Below, piece by piece: positions 34,444-46,344 of a DNA stretch of 64,000 nt. Origin of the DNA: Zygnema cylindricum (lineage: Eukaryota; Streptophyta; Zygnematophyceae; Zygnematales; Zygnemataceae); the NCBI GenBank assembly GCA_037447655.1, contig JBBHKE010001342.1, forward strand, positions 1-64,000. Reading direction: 5' to 3'. Both the position numbers and the translations under genes were made by a program. Under the pieces are notes generated by a model, which was given only the letters and a program-made list of their open reading frames with translations, did no database searches and had not been told where the DNA came from. Within the stretch, counting starts at the first letter, position 1. Every line of letters starts with the position of its first letter.

Positions 34444-36537
34444 GACATGAACCGTTTCAGTTTTCAAAGTTCCATGCATGTCTTGGGAAATAGTTCCGTT
34501 TAACTCTCCCTTATGAATATAAGACAAAGGAAATTATTGGATTGAGTTTGGCGGCAGTTTTTGAAGTGTCTCAAGAGAAATGACTCAACTTTGGAGCAGT
34601 TTTGAAGTTTCGGAACTATATTTTTGATAGAATATGGCTTGTTTATTATGGTGTTTGCAAGTTCCTGGCCTCTCGGGCCAAAGAGTGTTTTGGCTGCTAG
34701 TGCCAAAGAAAGAGTTATTACACATAAGACCAGCCAGAGGCAAGTTTTTCCATGACTGAAAGTCATGTCAACCCTGGAGTGTGTTAGGTTGTTATATATA
34801 AAATGGCATATGTAGGAAAGGTTTTTTTTTGGAGAAAGCTTCACGCGCTGAGGATGTATATTTTTTAGTAAGAAGTTGTTTTGTGTGTACTTGAAAAACT
34901 TACGGTAGTCTTTACTCAGTAACGGATTCTTTTATTTTAGAAGAGTCCAGGGAACATTTGGAGGTCTTTGCACCGTGTGAGAAATATTGTATACAAAAGC
35001 TTTTCAAAAGAAATGCACTTGTGTCTATCGATGCTCTGTCATAAGTGGGTTCATGCCTGCAGAAGATGATACCAGGCTTTTGACTAAACTGGGTTTTAAT
35101 GTCTAATCAGCAAGTTTTATGGAGTTTCGTGTGGACTTTTCTGTACCACCTGCATTCAAAAAAGAAAAAGTGACACAAATGTGCTTGATTCTAACATGCA
35201 TCTAGTTTTAATTTTGGTGGGATTATTACCAACTCTAAAATTTCATTTTTGGGGAAGTAAATGTAGTTTGGATAATTAAAATCTTGTGAAAAGTGTGCAA
35301 GAGGCTGAGTTTGATCTACTATGAAACAGGTAAGATCCTTGAATGAAAGCTGTTCAAGCATGTAGCGTTAGCTGTCGATTTAAATTCAATTACTGTGACT
35401 GTGCAATGGTCACATCGCAGAGCAAGAGGCAGGAGAGAGTTTGTGCACGCATGCAGCTCCGTATGGAATAACAAAATTTCAATTTCGGGAGAACAAAAGG
35501 CTTTGTTGAACCAGAAGCATTCACTCGTTCAAAAGCAATACTCCATTTCAGGCTATTCATCACATTGAACGAGTATAAATATTACAAAAAAAGTTTCAAA
35601 TTACATCTAATCCTGCTTTCCAAAATAGTAAGGCAACACATGTTATTAACATAGTGAACCACTGACTTTCCTCTGATTGCTTTCCTTTTTCTTTAGCATG
35701 CTGCTGTCACTGAAATATGCGGTTCTATTGGCCATTGCCTTGTTCCACTATTAGTGGAAAAAAAAACTTCCAATCTGAAATTTCTACTCATATGCAAATA
35801 CACTGATCCTACGAGCAAGCCCCAGAACTGCACAACGCCAGGACTATCATCAAAAACAGCTGCACCTTATTTGCAGTTGAAGCTAAGCTGCGTGTAGAAG
35901 CTCCCCTTATATGTACAGAAAAAAAAATCACCTATCCAGAGAAAGTATTGAGAAAGCTCTGGTGCAAAAAGTTGAAATCGTGGCGTATATTGTCAGGTGG
36001 GGCAGGAGAAACACACTAAGTTGTGCAAAAACGGCAAGGCATGGTAGTCAGCGCTGACTTGAGCTCGATATAGAAAAAAGTACACTCTCCGCAAGCTCAC
36101 AATTCCTGAACACAATCCCACAACAGAAGCTGATTTGTCAGATACGAAATACAGAAAAATGGCATATAATGGTACCAACACAGGCAAATTTGCAACCTGT
36201 ACCGAGTTGTAAAACAAAGTTCTACAACAACAGATAGGAAACTAATATTGAGTAGAACCACTAGAAGTTGATGTCCACTCCTTGCAAAGGGATCAATGCG
36301 ACTTCAGATTCCCACACATTCGTATGGTAAAAGCCATAATATATTGTAAGTGCAACCCTGCTTCAATAAAAGACAAAGATCTTCTGATACACTCAATCAA
36401 TACAGCCTTCAAAACTAAAGTAAACTCTACAGCACCACGTCCACCTATTTGTGAACGATATACAGGAAAAGAGTAAAATATGACAAACCATTTGCTACCT
36501 TGGTGTGATTCTTGTTGTGATTATTCACATGCTAGAG
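34444..36537. other. Convergent spacer between MFL1 and MED22
   Basis: It holds the presumed 3' UTRs of both genes. No other gene, tRNA or repeat was recognised. Confidence 0.45.
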
Positions 36538-38661
36538 CTATGGTGATGCCTCCCTACAAGCCGAAGAATAATAGTGAGCCTCCAGTTCTGCCAAGGCAAT
36601 AGTAACTTCCTCCCCTAAACGATCCAGGCTTCTGTGAACCTCCTCTGTTCGTGCTTCAAAATTGGCTGTTCGTTCCGCTATGGCACGATTTAGAGAGGCA
36701 AAATCGGTGAATACTGCACTCTGCTTCAGCTCTGACACGAGACGCAGAAGCGCCTCCCCTGAGTGCACCTGCCAAGCCATAAAATGGACACAGTAAAAAC
36801 TACGCATTCGCACACTGAGCACCTCTAAAAACAAACATGTCCTTTGCAAGAAAAATGAACACACTCCTTGCCAAATGACAACCGTGTATATGCAACGGAT
36901 ACCATTCAACAAATCATGTAACAAATATACAACCATGCCGCTAACAACTAACACTTCACAGAAAAAAACAAACTTCAACTGCTGCGTAATGTTGTACAGA
37001 TGTTGCGTATCATAGAGAATCCTCCACCCCTTTTTCTTCACAAGCAGATGCCTACCCAAAAACATAATGTGGAACTTCTGGTAGGGCAGCCATAATAGAG
37101 CCCATTTCAAACTCGGTCGGTCTGACATTTGCAAGAGAAGTCAAAATACACATTCATTAAAGCAATGCAAAAAGCCAGGAGTGAAAAGCAGTTCAATCAA
37201 ACATGTGTGCTTTGAAACAGTCAGTAGTATGCAGCTTCATGCCTTCATAATAAGCAACAAAGGATAGCAAAAATTTGCAATGCAAAGTTAAACCAAAGTA
37301 AATTCCACATTAAAGAGAGAAAGGACAAATAAGTCTTTCAAAGTATTGACCTCTTTCGACACTTTGATCGAAAGCAAAAACTTAACTGTGTAAAACGGCA
37401 TTGCAACAACGCTAAAGACATATTGTAAAGATAATATATTAATATGGTGAGTTAGAAGGGGGGGTGCTGGAGGAGGGACTGACCACTCTAGCGGCGTGAA
37501 CTTCAATTTGGAAAGTTTCTTGTGCGTTCCGAACCGTGTCATTCACCTGCTCATGATCAAATCTAGGGTTCAGTAAGGAACATGACACTGAAACTAGTTA
37601 AGCGAGTTATCTAAGAAAAACAAGAAGCAAAACAGTCAGGTCGGTGTTACTCCAAAAAATATGACCCCGAAGAAGTGGCAAGAAAGTCGAAAGTGATAAC
37701 AACGACGATCTGAACAAAACCAGCAGTAACTTGTCAAAATACGATGGCAAGAGACATGTAGACTTGTCAGTTTCTGTCCTCCGAAGGTTTTCAACAGAAA
37801 GAAAAGATGGCGAAGGGATGTACATGGCATCTGAAGTATACAAGCTCGTATTTCCAAACAATTGAACTAGCACATACGGTACACTGTACATCACTATTAG
37901 TGTCAAGCAATTATTAGTATTAAAGCGTTAGTAACACTCATAGTGATGGGCAGTGTACCGCTTGGAAAATGAGTATTTCTAGCTTTCCTAGGCCCTCTCC
38001 CAAATCCAACGAAAACAAGTGACACTAATGTAATTTAAATGCCACCAGGAAAGGAAAACCTTGATAGCTGATTCTAAAAGAACCTCATTCCTAAGCATAT
38101 GTTAATGATAACACATGAAAGGGGAACAATAAGTTTTGGGACGCAAATAATGAAGACTAAATTGTTTATCTGTTGCGTATAATTAACACAGAATAATTCT
38201 TCACATACTGCAATGACATTCTTCCTTTCTCCCCAGAAAAAAAAACCTACAATGGCTGATATTTGAGCATAGCAGTACAACAGTACGACGAATTTCACAT
38301 AATGCAAATAAAACAAGACCAATGTCATTCTTCTGAACTTTTACCATCTGTCCAATCATACAAACAAAGATGATGACATAACATACCCTCAAAACCTCAG
38401 TCTTTTTCCCAATATCCTCTTATTTCTTCCGTCAAAACCAAGTTGCATGGATCATGAGTACATTCTAAAGGTCACAAGTGCATTGCCTGCCTGGGAAGCC
38501 TTCATCATATTCTTAACATTATCCACCATGGCCACAATATCAGCCTCCGCCCTTTGCTGCATAGTTCGCTGCCTCTGAGCGGCTCCTGCTTGAGAAACTC
38601 CCATTCCTGGAACCACCGCCATGGCCGCTCCTGCAGACGGAGTTCCTCCTGGCTTGCTCAT
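36538..38661 (-). CDS. MED22: Mediator complex subunit 22
   Basis: MED22 is a small helical subunit of the Mediator head module, which links transcription factors to RNA polymerase II in the nucleus. Three coding exons: 38661-38491 (or -38476), 37546-37484, 36768-36538, giving 154 residues (or 159), near the plant norm of about 150. The conserved core reads DIVAMVDN in exon 1, VNDTVRNAQETFQ in exon 2, and LLRLVSELKQSAVF and LEAHYYSS in exon 3. The first exon has an Ala/Gly-rich, then Gln/Arg-rich lead. Exon 1 ends either at CAG followed by a GC donor, which gives the family's usual spacing, or 15 nt later at a weak GT; both keep the frame. The exon 2 donor is GTG followed by GTCAGT. A Harbinger MITE starts only 234 bp upstream of the ATG. 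Confidence 0.93.
37877..37960. mobile_element. 84-bp MITE in MED22 intron 1 (X6)
   Basis: The ends CGGTACACTGTACATCACTA and the near complement TAGTGATGGGCAGTGTACCG form an almost complete hairpin with a short centre. It resembles the terminal parts of the ACTACACC family. Confidence 0.7.
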
Positions 38662-38894
38662 GGCTCCTGGCACCTCGCAAACCTTCGAGGATACTTCGGT
38701 TTCAGTACTACTATAAGGCGAAACTCAACAATTAGATGCAGGCAATAGTGGGAGGTACAATCATCGTACTTAAACGTTAACGGTTCAGACGAAAGGTGAC
38801 CTTCAAAATTTGAAGTTTGAAAATCTTGTTAAGGTGTATGAAATGCAGGCAATGGTGGGCGTGAAATTCATAATAGTACACGTTTAACGGTTTA

Positions 38895-39808
38895 GGGTAC
38901 GTCCCCATGTAATCGGTACTTTGATAAAGTATTTTGGACTGTACTGTAGTGAAGATTCTCCGTACTACTTTGAAGAGCGTCCCAATGTGCGAAAATGAAA
39001 TCGGAACTTTGACATGTGACGGCTGTAGACGTAGGTACAACTTTGTGACGATTGAAGACGACTACGAAACTTCGGACAATTGGTGACGCCCACAAAAACA
39101 GCGACAGTTGTAGGCGTCTATATTTTTGTGAAATTCCATATGTTTAGGGTTTGGTGACATTGTGACGTCACTCCGCCATGGTTTCCCGATTTCTCTTTTT
39201 CTACTTTTCTCATTCGACTTGCCATTAAATAAAAACTTAAAAAATTTCAGAAAATATATTTTTCAAAGATCTTTCATTTTATACCAATATTGTCGTGTCT
39301 CGTCCTAAAAAATTTGAGTTACAAGCGATAGTGTGAGAGGGAGAGAGGAGAGGCGATGACGGCAAAATATGATGCAAAGGGACCCATGAATGCAAGTGGA
39401 AGTCCGAGACCACTGCAATTTTTTTTCCGTACATAGCGCGTGACGGACACGGATAAAAATAGCGAGGACTCTCCCTCGTCCAAAAAAATTCCCACTCTTC
39501 TGGCGCGTGCGTGGGTCAGTTTTCATTCACTGTTTGGGCGGTACTTGAACTAAAATCACCCCCTCGAGGTGATTTTGGATGAAGTTTTTTTTTGGGCTGG
39601 ATTCTCTTGCGCGGGGGTCGAAATGGGGAAAACGCCAAAATGCATTCACATAACGACAAACAAGCCGTACATCCAAAGTATGAATTGACGTTCACTCTAC
39701 TTTGGTAAAAATGATTTTCTTGTACGGTAAAAGTATTTGTCAAAGTTCTCTAAATTTAAGGGCAAAAAGACAGAGAAAGTACATACTTTAATACATGGGG
39801 ACGTACCC
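38895..39808. mobile_element. PIF/Harbinger-type MITE (H3)
   Basis: 914 bp with ends GGGTACGTCCCCATGTA and its complement, flanked by TTA on both sides (38892-38894, 39809-39811). Same family as 17526-18485 and 46345-47299. No transposase. It lies in the MED22 5' flank. Confidence 0.88.
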
Positions 39809-39814
39809 TTAGAC

Positions 39815-40265
39815 CATAGTTTAAAAGTAGGTGAAAATACGCCCATACAATATGCCTATTGTCACAAAACATACAATACGACCTTAAGACCCATATTGTA
39901 TTGGTCGAAAAATGAAAAAAATATAGTAACAGGGTTGAGTTGCACATCGATCGATGTCGAATTAAACGTCATGTCTAAATTTGAAAAACATTCGGACAAA
40001 AAAATGTTTTTTTGTGAATTTTGACGTATTTTTTATTTAAACCGTCAGATTTAGACAATCGGACGGTTGTTGATCAAAGTGGCGATCTATAAAGATCACA
40101 TGAAAAACCCATAACATACGATAGGACTATCGTCGGATTTAGACAATCGGATGGTCGCTGATCAAAGTAGCGATTTAAGAAGATCACATGAAAAGCCCAT
40201 GACACTACTTAAGATAAAGGCGCCTACAAAAGTCCTACAATAGAAACGCCTACTTTTGAACTATG
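39815..40265. mobile_element. hAT-type non-autonomous element (copy A)
   Basis: The ends CATAGTTTAAAAGTAGG and CCTACTTTTGAACTATG are inverted, and the interior carries ACAATATGCCTATTGT and ATACAATACGACC blocks shared with 47764-49139 and 56283-56588. The flanking 8-mers differ, so the target duplication is lost. It sits between the ends of two Harbinger elements. Confidence 0.75.
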
Positions 40266-40270
40266 GTTTA

Positions 40271-41015
40271 GGGTAACATTCCATGAAACGAAAAGTGGGG
40301 TTCGTTACTGGACGCCGTACGTTTTCGTACATAGCCGTACATAGCCGTACCATAAAAAAAAATTGAACGAAACATCGTTACTGGAAAGCTATCGGGAAGC
40401 TCCAATGATGTAGGCGTAATTCTTGACCGTTGGATGTTTCACTTTTTGAGATCCGCGAAGCAATCGCGCATATCATCCAGTGGGCCCATAACTCTCCTCG
40501 CGAGGAGAGTTGGGGCCCAGTGGATGATTGCCATTCATTACCATTGGTACACGTGAAAAAGCAAAAAATATATATACTTTAAAAAAGCAATCACAAACGT
40601 GCACGTCGTACAACCCATGTGCCGCCTGCCACGATGAATGCAGGTCAAGTTTAAAATATCCTCGCACGCTCCGTCAAACATCCACCGACATTCAAAGTTT
40701 GCCGCGACCTTCAAAGTTTGCCTCGTCTTTTTGCAATTCCGTTTCGAAAATTTAATTTCCATTTTCAAAATCAAAATATGGCCGAAAACTTTATGTACGA
40801 ATCATTAACTACCTGCGGTCGTACAATTTTTTCGTACAGATATTCCGTTTGTAGATTTATATAAGATTTTTAGAATCTAGATTCTAACGTATCTGGCGCC
40901 AATCTTAATTGAGGAAGGTTTGTTACTGGCCCGACATATTGGAGCGGACTTCCACTAAACGCTGTGAGTAGAATAATCCGTACATTTACTGGGACCGCCT
41001 AATGGAATGTTACCC
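40271..41015. mobile_element. Non-autonomous PIF/Harbinger element (H4)
   Basis: The ends GGGTAACATTCCAT and ATGGAATGTTACCC are perfect inverted repeats, flanked by TTA on both sides (40268-40270, 41016-41018). Subterminal CGAAAAGTGGGGTT matches the neighbouring element H5, so H4 looks like a deletion derivative or relative of it. A strong hairpin lies at 40473-40528. Confidence 0.87.
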
Positions 41016-41644
41016 TTAGGGTGAGCCTCCATTAGGCGAAAAATGGGGTTTTTACAGGATTGTTGCAATTCCGTACACATCCAGCTCATTGCCGTACAGT
41101 ACCGTACTGTTTTTTTTTTCTTTTACAAACATGATAACTGTCGGCGCTTCAAGATTCTCCAAACTTTTGGGCGATAACATCAACCGTCCGATTATGACTT
41201 TTCAAAGCAAGAGGTCACGTCGTCCAGTGATTAATTACTCTCCTCAAGTGGAGAGTAACCAATCACCGGACGTGTAAAACGTTTACTCGTGGAAAGGTGA
41301 AGTACAAGCCATACGTCTTCAAACAGGCGGAAATCAAATACGACAAAAACCACAAAAAAAGTTTGTTGAATAATGTGTCGTGTCGCCTCCACCACCATTC
41401 ATCGTCAACCGGAATTTGTTGCGCCTGTTGTCTTTAAAGTTCCGATATGGTTTTGAAATTTTGTCAATTCGTTTTGCTTTTTAAGAATAGACTAAAATTC
41501 CTTCTGGCACCATTTTTGATAAAAAAATCATCATAGTGTCTCGCGATTGGAAAAGATGGAAGAAACTATAAAATTGAACAGTTTAGTTATTTTCAAGTAT
41601 TCGTTATCAAACTGCATGCCTTCTATCTTCATTTTCACAGACGG

Positions 41645-43345
41645 ATGTCTTATCCAGGGGGATCTTATAACCCCTTCGCCTATATTCCGGGATCGCTACC
41701 TCTTCCTACACATACTCCTGCGAATATAGCTTCACCACTCTTAAACGGAGAGTTATACTATAATGGGGCTACTCCACACTCTCCGGGCGTGTCGACCACA
41801 CGTAATGAAATCAACCATGAAGAATATTGTGTTTTTGTGCAAGAAAATGGGCCAACCAATATGGACCCCACCATCTCGAAGATGAGCAAGCAATGACAAC
41901 AATAAAAATAAAACAGGTGTGGTTTTTTAACTCATGCAAACCCTAAAAAGATAATCTTTTCTAACTTCAAATAGCAAAACAATAAACTGTGTAATAGTTA
42001 TACCTAGGGTAAAAAAATGCGGAAACTTTGTAAAAACTGTATAAAAAATTGAAAGTAGGAAAAGTGTAAGATTCTAACCAGGCAGAAAGTTATAATTAAC
42101 AAAATACATGGAAAATTGTCCACACTATAAATTGAAAATAGTTAAAAACAGTCTAAAAAACTGAAAGTAGGAAAATTGTAAGATTCTAAGCAGGCAATAA
42201 GCTATAATTAACAAAAAACATGGAAAATTGTACACACTATAAATTGTATAATAGTTATAACTAGGGTAAAATAGTGCGGAAACTCCGTAAAAACTGTGTA
42301 ATAACTTCATTATGATGTATGTGTGTTCATTGTAGATCGAGGGGGTCTTAAGAGAAAAACATAGAGATACAAACTGAACATTCGAAAAAACCCCTGCAGC
42401 CAAAAAAACAAACCAATGCAAATGGTGAAGAAAGAACAAACCAATGCAAATGGTGAAGAAAGAGCAAGGAAAATGGGAAGGAAAAAAAGGGAGACAAATA
42501 CAAAAAAAAATGAAGGACATAAAAAACCATCTGCGTACGACAGATGGACTCAAAAAGAGGCTTCATTACTGATTACTTCTAAGGTGGATGAAATACGTAA
42601 GGAGAGATTTAATGGATTACAAGCAACTCATCGCTCGGCAAAGGGGAAATGGAGAATAATAAGTGTTGAACTTTGGAGAAAGGTGTGTTCAAAACGTATT
42701 TAAAATGTTGGCACAAGTGGGAAAATGTTCTTAAAGAATTTAAAAGGGTGAAGGATTGTTAGAGTAAAATACCTAGTGGAAATATAGATTAATGGGCCAT
42801 GCCTTTAAGAGATAGGACAGAAAAAAAAATTGCCAGGCAATTTTTCCAAAACTTTCAACGTAGCGTTAGATGAAGGTATTGGAGGTAACGAAAACATTGC
42901 ACGAAACATGTGCGGGATACTTTTGTCCTTAGTTCAGGTGGGAAACGTAGCGTTAGATGAAGGTATTAGAGGTAACGAAAACATTGCACGAAACATGTGC
43001 GGGGTACTTTTGTCCTTAGTTCAGGTGGGTCAAGCACAACAGATGAAAATGAGAGTGGATCGGTGACAAAACCATTACAGCAGACAAGAACCGACACTCC
43101 CTCACCGGTTAACATATATATCAATACTAGTGGTAAACGAAGAATAAATGAAAACAAATCAAGGACGACACGTGCACTAGATCTTGAGGACTTTCGAGAA
43201 ATAGCGTTGGAAACGCGGAAAACGAATGTTGAAGATACAAAAGAAACAATCAACTAATTTGGAGAATTATTAAAAGCAAATTGGGAAATGAATGATCGAC
43301 GAACGGACCGCTTAATTGAAACCATTTTGCCCACTCAAAGGAAGG
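41645..43345 (+). pseudogene. Harbinger ORF1, Myb/SANT-like DNA-binding protein
   Basis: Three coding-like stretches follow one another: 41645-41896 (Pro/Ser-rich N-terminus), about 42416-42775 and about 42830-43345. The middle one carries a trihelix or Myb/SANT-like domain, with WTQKEASLLI, KGKWRIISVELWRK and, after a frame change near 42700, CWHKWENVLKEFKRVKD. In PIF/Harbinger the ORF1 protein binds DNA and helps bring the transposase into the nucleus. The C-terminal part includes two tandem copies of a 29-residue unit. Gaps could be introns or frameshifts; I cannot tell. Confidence 0.65.
42857..43030 (+). repeat. In-frame 87-bp tandem duplication in ORF1
   Basis: Two copies, starting at 42857 and 42944, differ at only a few positions. 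87 bp equals 29 codons, so the reading frame (ALDEG..GNENIARNMCG) is kept. Confidence 0.9.
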
Positions 43346-44479
43346 CTCCTGGTGGACGCGAGATACATTATACAACTTAAAATCGTCAAGGTACACCGAA
43401 CCCATTTTTGCCATTTCATCTTTATTTGTTAGCATTTTTTGTTTTTTGAGGCATATCGTAAATTTTTTAACTGCTTTTTTTTTCTAACTGAAAACTCATT
43501 TAATCATGTATATATTTTATGATGTCTAAGGAGCAAGGAGCATTTTTTGGGGGAAATCATCACTTTGATTTGTTCCGTACGAAACGAAGTGGATCTTCAC
43601 AACTACTTGTTTTCTATTGTAGTTAAATAGTTGTAGATTTTTGTAGTTTTCTGAACGCATATTTAGATCCAGTCACAAATTGTGGTTTTTTAGGCTTTTT
43701 TGTTTTTGAATGAAAAAACATCAAAATGCTTAAAGGGAAAAAAATGGGGTTGTTTTTCCATCGATGAATACATGACAACTCTTGTTTTTGTAATTTGTCA
43801 TTCTCTTTTTTTATAAAAAAAATTTATAGTTTTATTTCGTCTATTTTTACTCTGTAATTTGTAATTATAGCTCTCCATATTATATTTCCTACCTGTAAAC
43901 TTCATTTCTAGTTGTGCAAAACATATTTATTACTTGCAAACTCTATTTGTATATTCACATTCTAAATTGCCTTGAGGTAATCTATAATTGTAGTTTTCTA
44001 TTATATATTTGTTACATGTAAACTGTAATGCGAGTTCTATTTCATCTTTTCTTTTTTTGTAATATGTTATTGTGTCTCTCCATATCATATTTCCTAACAC
44101 TTCTAATCTCTAACATAAATTCAAACAATATGCATTTTATTTTACTACGACCTTCATTTGGACAAAATTATACGAACGCAGACACCAACAAAATCATATG
44201 CATGAAACTCTTGCAAACATAATGAGATAAATAAAATTCACGAGAAACACAAATATTAAACATGAGATTTGTTTGAAACTCTTTATGATAGTATCAAGAA
44301 TACAAAACGGGAAAATAAACATTTTGTATTTGTTGTTTTAATTGAAATGGATTCAATTTCCTTGTCAAGCCACAACGATGCTCCATGGTGAAAATTACAA
44401 AGTGCTCTAACAACACAATCCTATTTAGATCACAATCTTATCGCTATTTACGATGGTTGTCTTCCCTCACATTTCAAAC

Positions 44480-45633
44480 TTATCTGGCTAAAATGATAAC
44501 ACCTAACATAGAATCGCAGCCAAACACTACCATGAAGTCTATTGTCTTTCGTAAAAAACATAGAAATAACCAATGTACTTCACCATGCCTTACGTAGAGA
44601 TCTTCAGCTAAGAAGTCGCGTAGTTCTTTGGCTTCTTCGTCGGCGTATGCATCAATCTCCTCTCTGTCAACCTCTTGCTCTTCGTTTGGAGGAGTACTAG
44701 GTGGAGTTTCTTCGTCTATGTAACGAACACGCCCATCTATCATCAAGTTGTGCAAAGTGCACACAGTCATGATAACATCAACGACATGCTTCGTGTTTGC
44801 AAAAACAATTTTCTTATCAATTATTCCCCACTGTCGTTTTATCACACCGAAGGTTCGCTCTAAGCACATTCTACGACTACTATGGAAATAATTGAATGAC
44901 CTTTCGGGTTCTTGTAGATTTGTTTCAGGGTAGGGAGTGATCAAGTGTTTGATGCGTGGATACCCAGCATCTCGTTTAAAGAGAGGTGGTACTTCCTTCC
45001 ATGCAACATCAACAGAAGGGCCTTTCAAACCTCCTCCAAACAATACCGCATTTCCAATTCCTGAATTTCTAAATACTATAGAATCATGTACACTACCGGC
45101 CCAGCCCACACAGGCATCCAAGATACGTGTACTCGGAGCTATTACAACTTGTAAAATGACACTGTAATTTTTTCCCCTATCATACCAATCTGAAGGCCTC
45201 ATCCCACCACTTAGACTTATGTTTATATGTGTTGCATCTATTGCACCACAACAATTAGGAAATTTCAATTAATAGTTGCTAAATGCATCCACAAGTTGGT
45301 CAAAGAGGGCTCCGGAAGGCCACCTGATGAGGCGTGGTGTGAGGATATCACACACCGCTGACAAAATATTACTTGTTTCCTCAACACCGTCATTGCACGG
45401 ACTCCAAAAAGCTCTCCCACAGAAACACTTATGTTTCCGGTGGCCAGTCGATAAATCACCATTTCAATATGCCTTCGCGTTAAATGCTTTTGGTTAGGTT
45501 TATTCAAGAAAGCCGTGGGAGGGTATGTTTCCATCCGATATCTTATTTCCACAACTAGATAGTCAACAAGATGACGTGGGAGGCGAAATATTTCCGTATA
45601 TCTGACATTGTCGAATCCATCTACGAGAGTCAT
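44480..45633 (-). pseudogene. PIF/Harbinger DDE transposase (DDE_Tnp_4 type)
   Basis: The enzyme cuts and rejoins the element ends at TWA sites. On the minus strand 45633-45265 gives the N-terminal helical part (LPRHLVDYLV, LTRRHIEMVIYRLATGN) and 45268-44480 the catalytic core. The catalytic residues are visible: D in GAIDATHI, D in VHDSIVF, and E in LERTFGVIKRQWG. The two parts overlap at 45265-45268 in different frames, so there is a frameshift or an intron there. After DFLAEDLY a GTAAGG could be a donor, and the frame then loses family similarity. Confidence 0.88.
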
Positions 45634-46344
45634 AGAAAAATGTAATATTTAGTCGCAGTATAATGTAATATTCGTGACTGATCCTCTCTTGTCCAAGGGT
45701 ATCCATTGAATTGCAAAATATACTTGCAACATTTAGAAAGGTTTGTGTTTGTGACATGACTTTCTTCTGGATGAAATACATGAAGAACGCAAAAATAATG
45801 AGATCTTCTTATGAGCGTTAAACTTCATTCATAGTAAGAAGGATAAATATCATTAGAAACAACTCCATTAGAAAATGATGTACGGTATATTTTGCAGGTG
45901 AAAGGATTCCAGAGCGTGAAAGACGTATGCACAAAAGGCGGCCGCTTTTATTCACGTCAAAGGCGGATGCAGCAAGGTTTCAAAGTAAAAACGTTAAATC
46001 GGAGACATGGATTCAAAAAGACAGCTGGTACATCGACGAAACATGAACGTTCCAATGGTACATCTATGTACGTCTATACATCCATTTATTTTTAACAGAT
46101 ATATAAAACAATTGAAACAACGACAAAGCGGCTGGTTGTACGGATACTAGTTTAGATATTTCGCTTTTGGAATCTTTGACGACGCTTACCGTAATAACAT
46201 AAATCTACGTGAATCTAATCGAAGGAAAGCACGTCCACGGTTGACTCCATGCTGACACGACGTGATGGAGAAGTGAACCAAATTTTACCGGCAGTAAACG
46301 TTTCCGTACGATTATTGTCAGCGCCCGATGGAGAAACGACCTTA

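Larger units (their letters stand above)
41019..46341. mobile_element. PIF/Harbinger transposon with both ORFs, degenerate (H5)
   Basis: The left end GGGTGAGCCTCCATTAGGCG starts right after the TTA shared with H4. The right end (46321-46341) keeps the GCG..ATGGAG core of the inverted repeat and is followed by the TTA shared with H6. Inside are a plus-strand Myb/SANT-like ORF1 and a minus-strand DDE transposase, the usual two-gene plan of PIF/Harbinger. Both ORFs carry breaks, so present autonomy is doubtful. The right inverted repeat is clearly worn. Confidence 0.75.

Noticed and set aside
44675-45497. Plus-strand frames opposite the Harbinger transposase
   Set aside because: The minus strand holds the D, D and E motifs; these are shadows.
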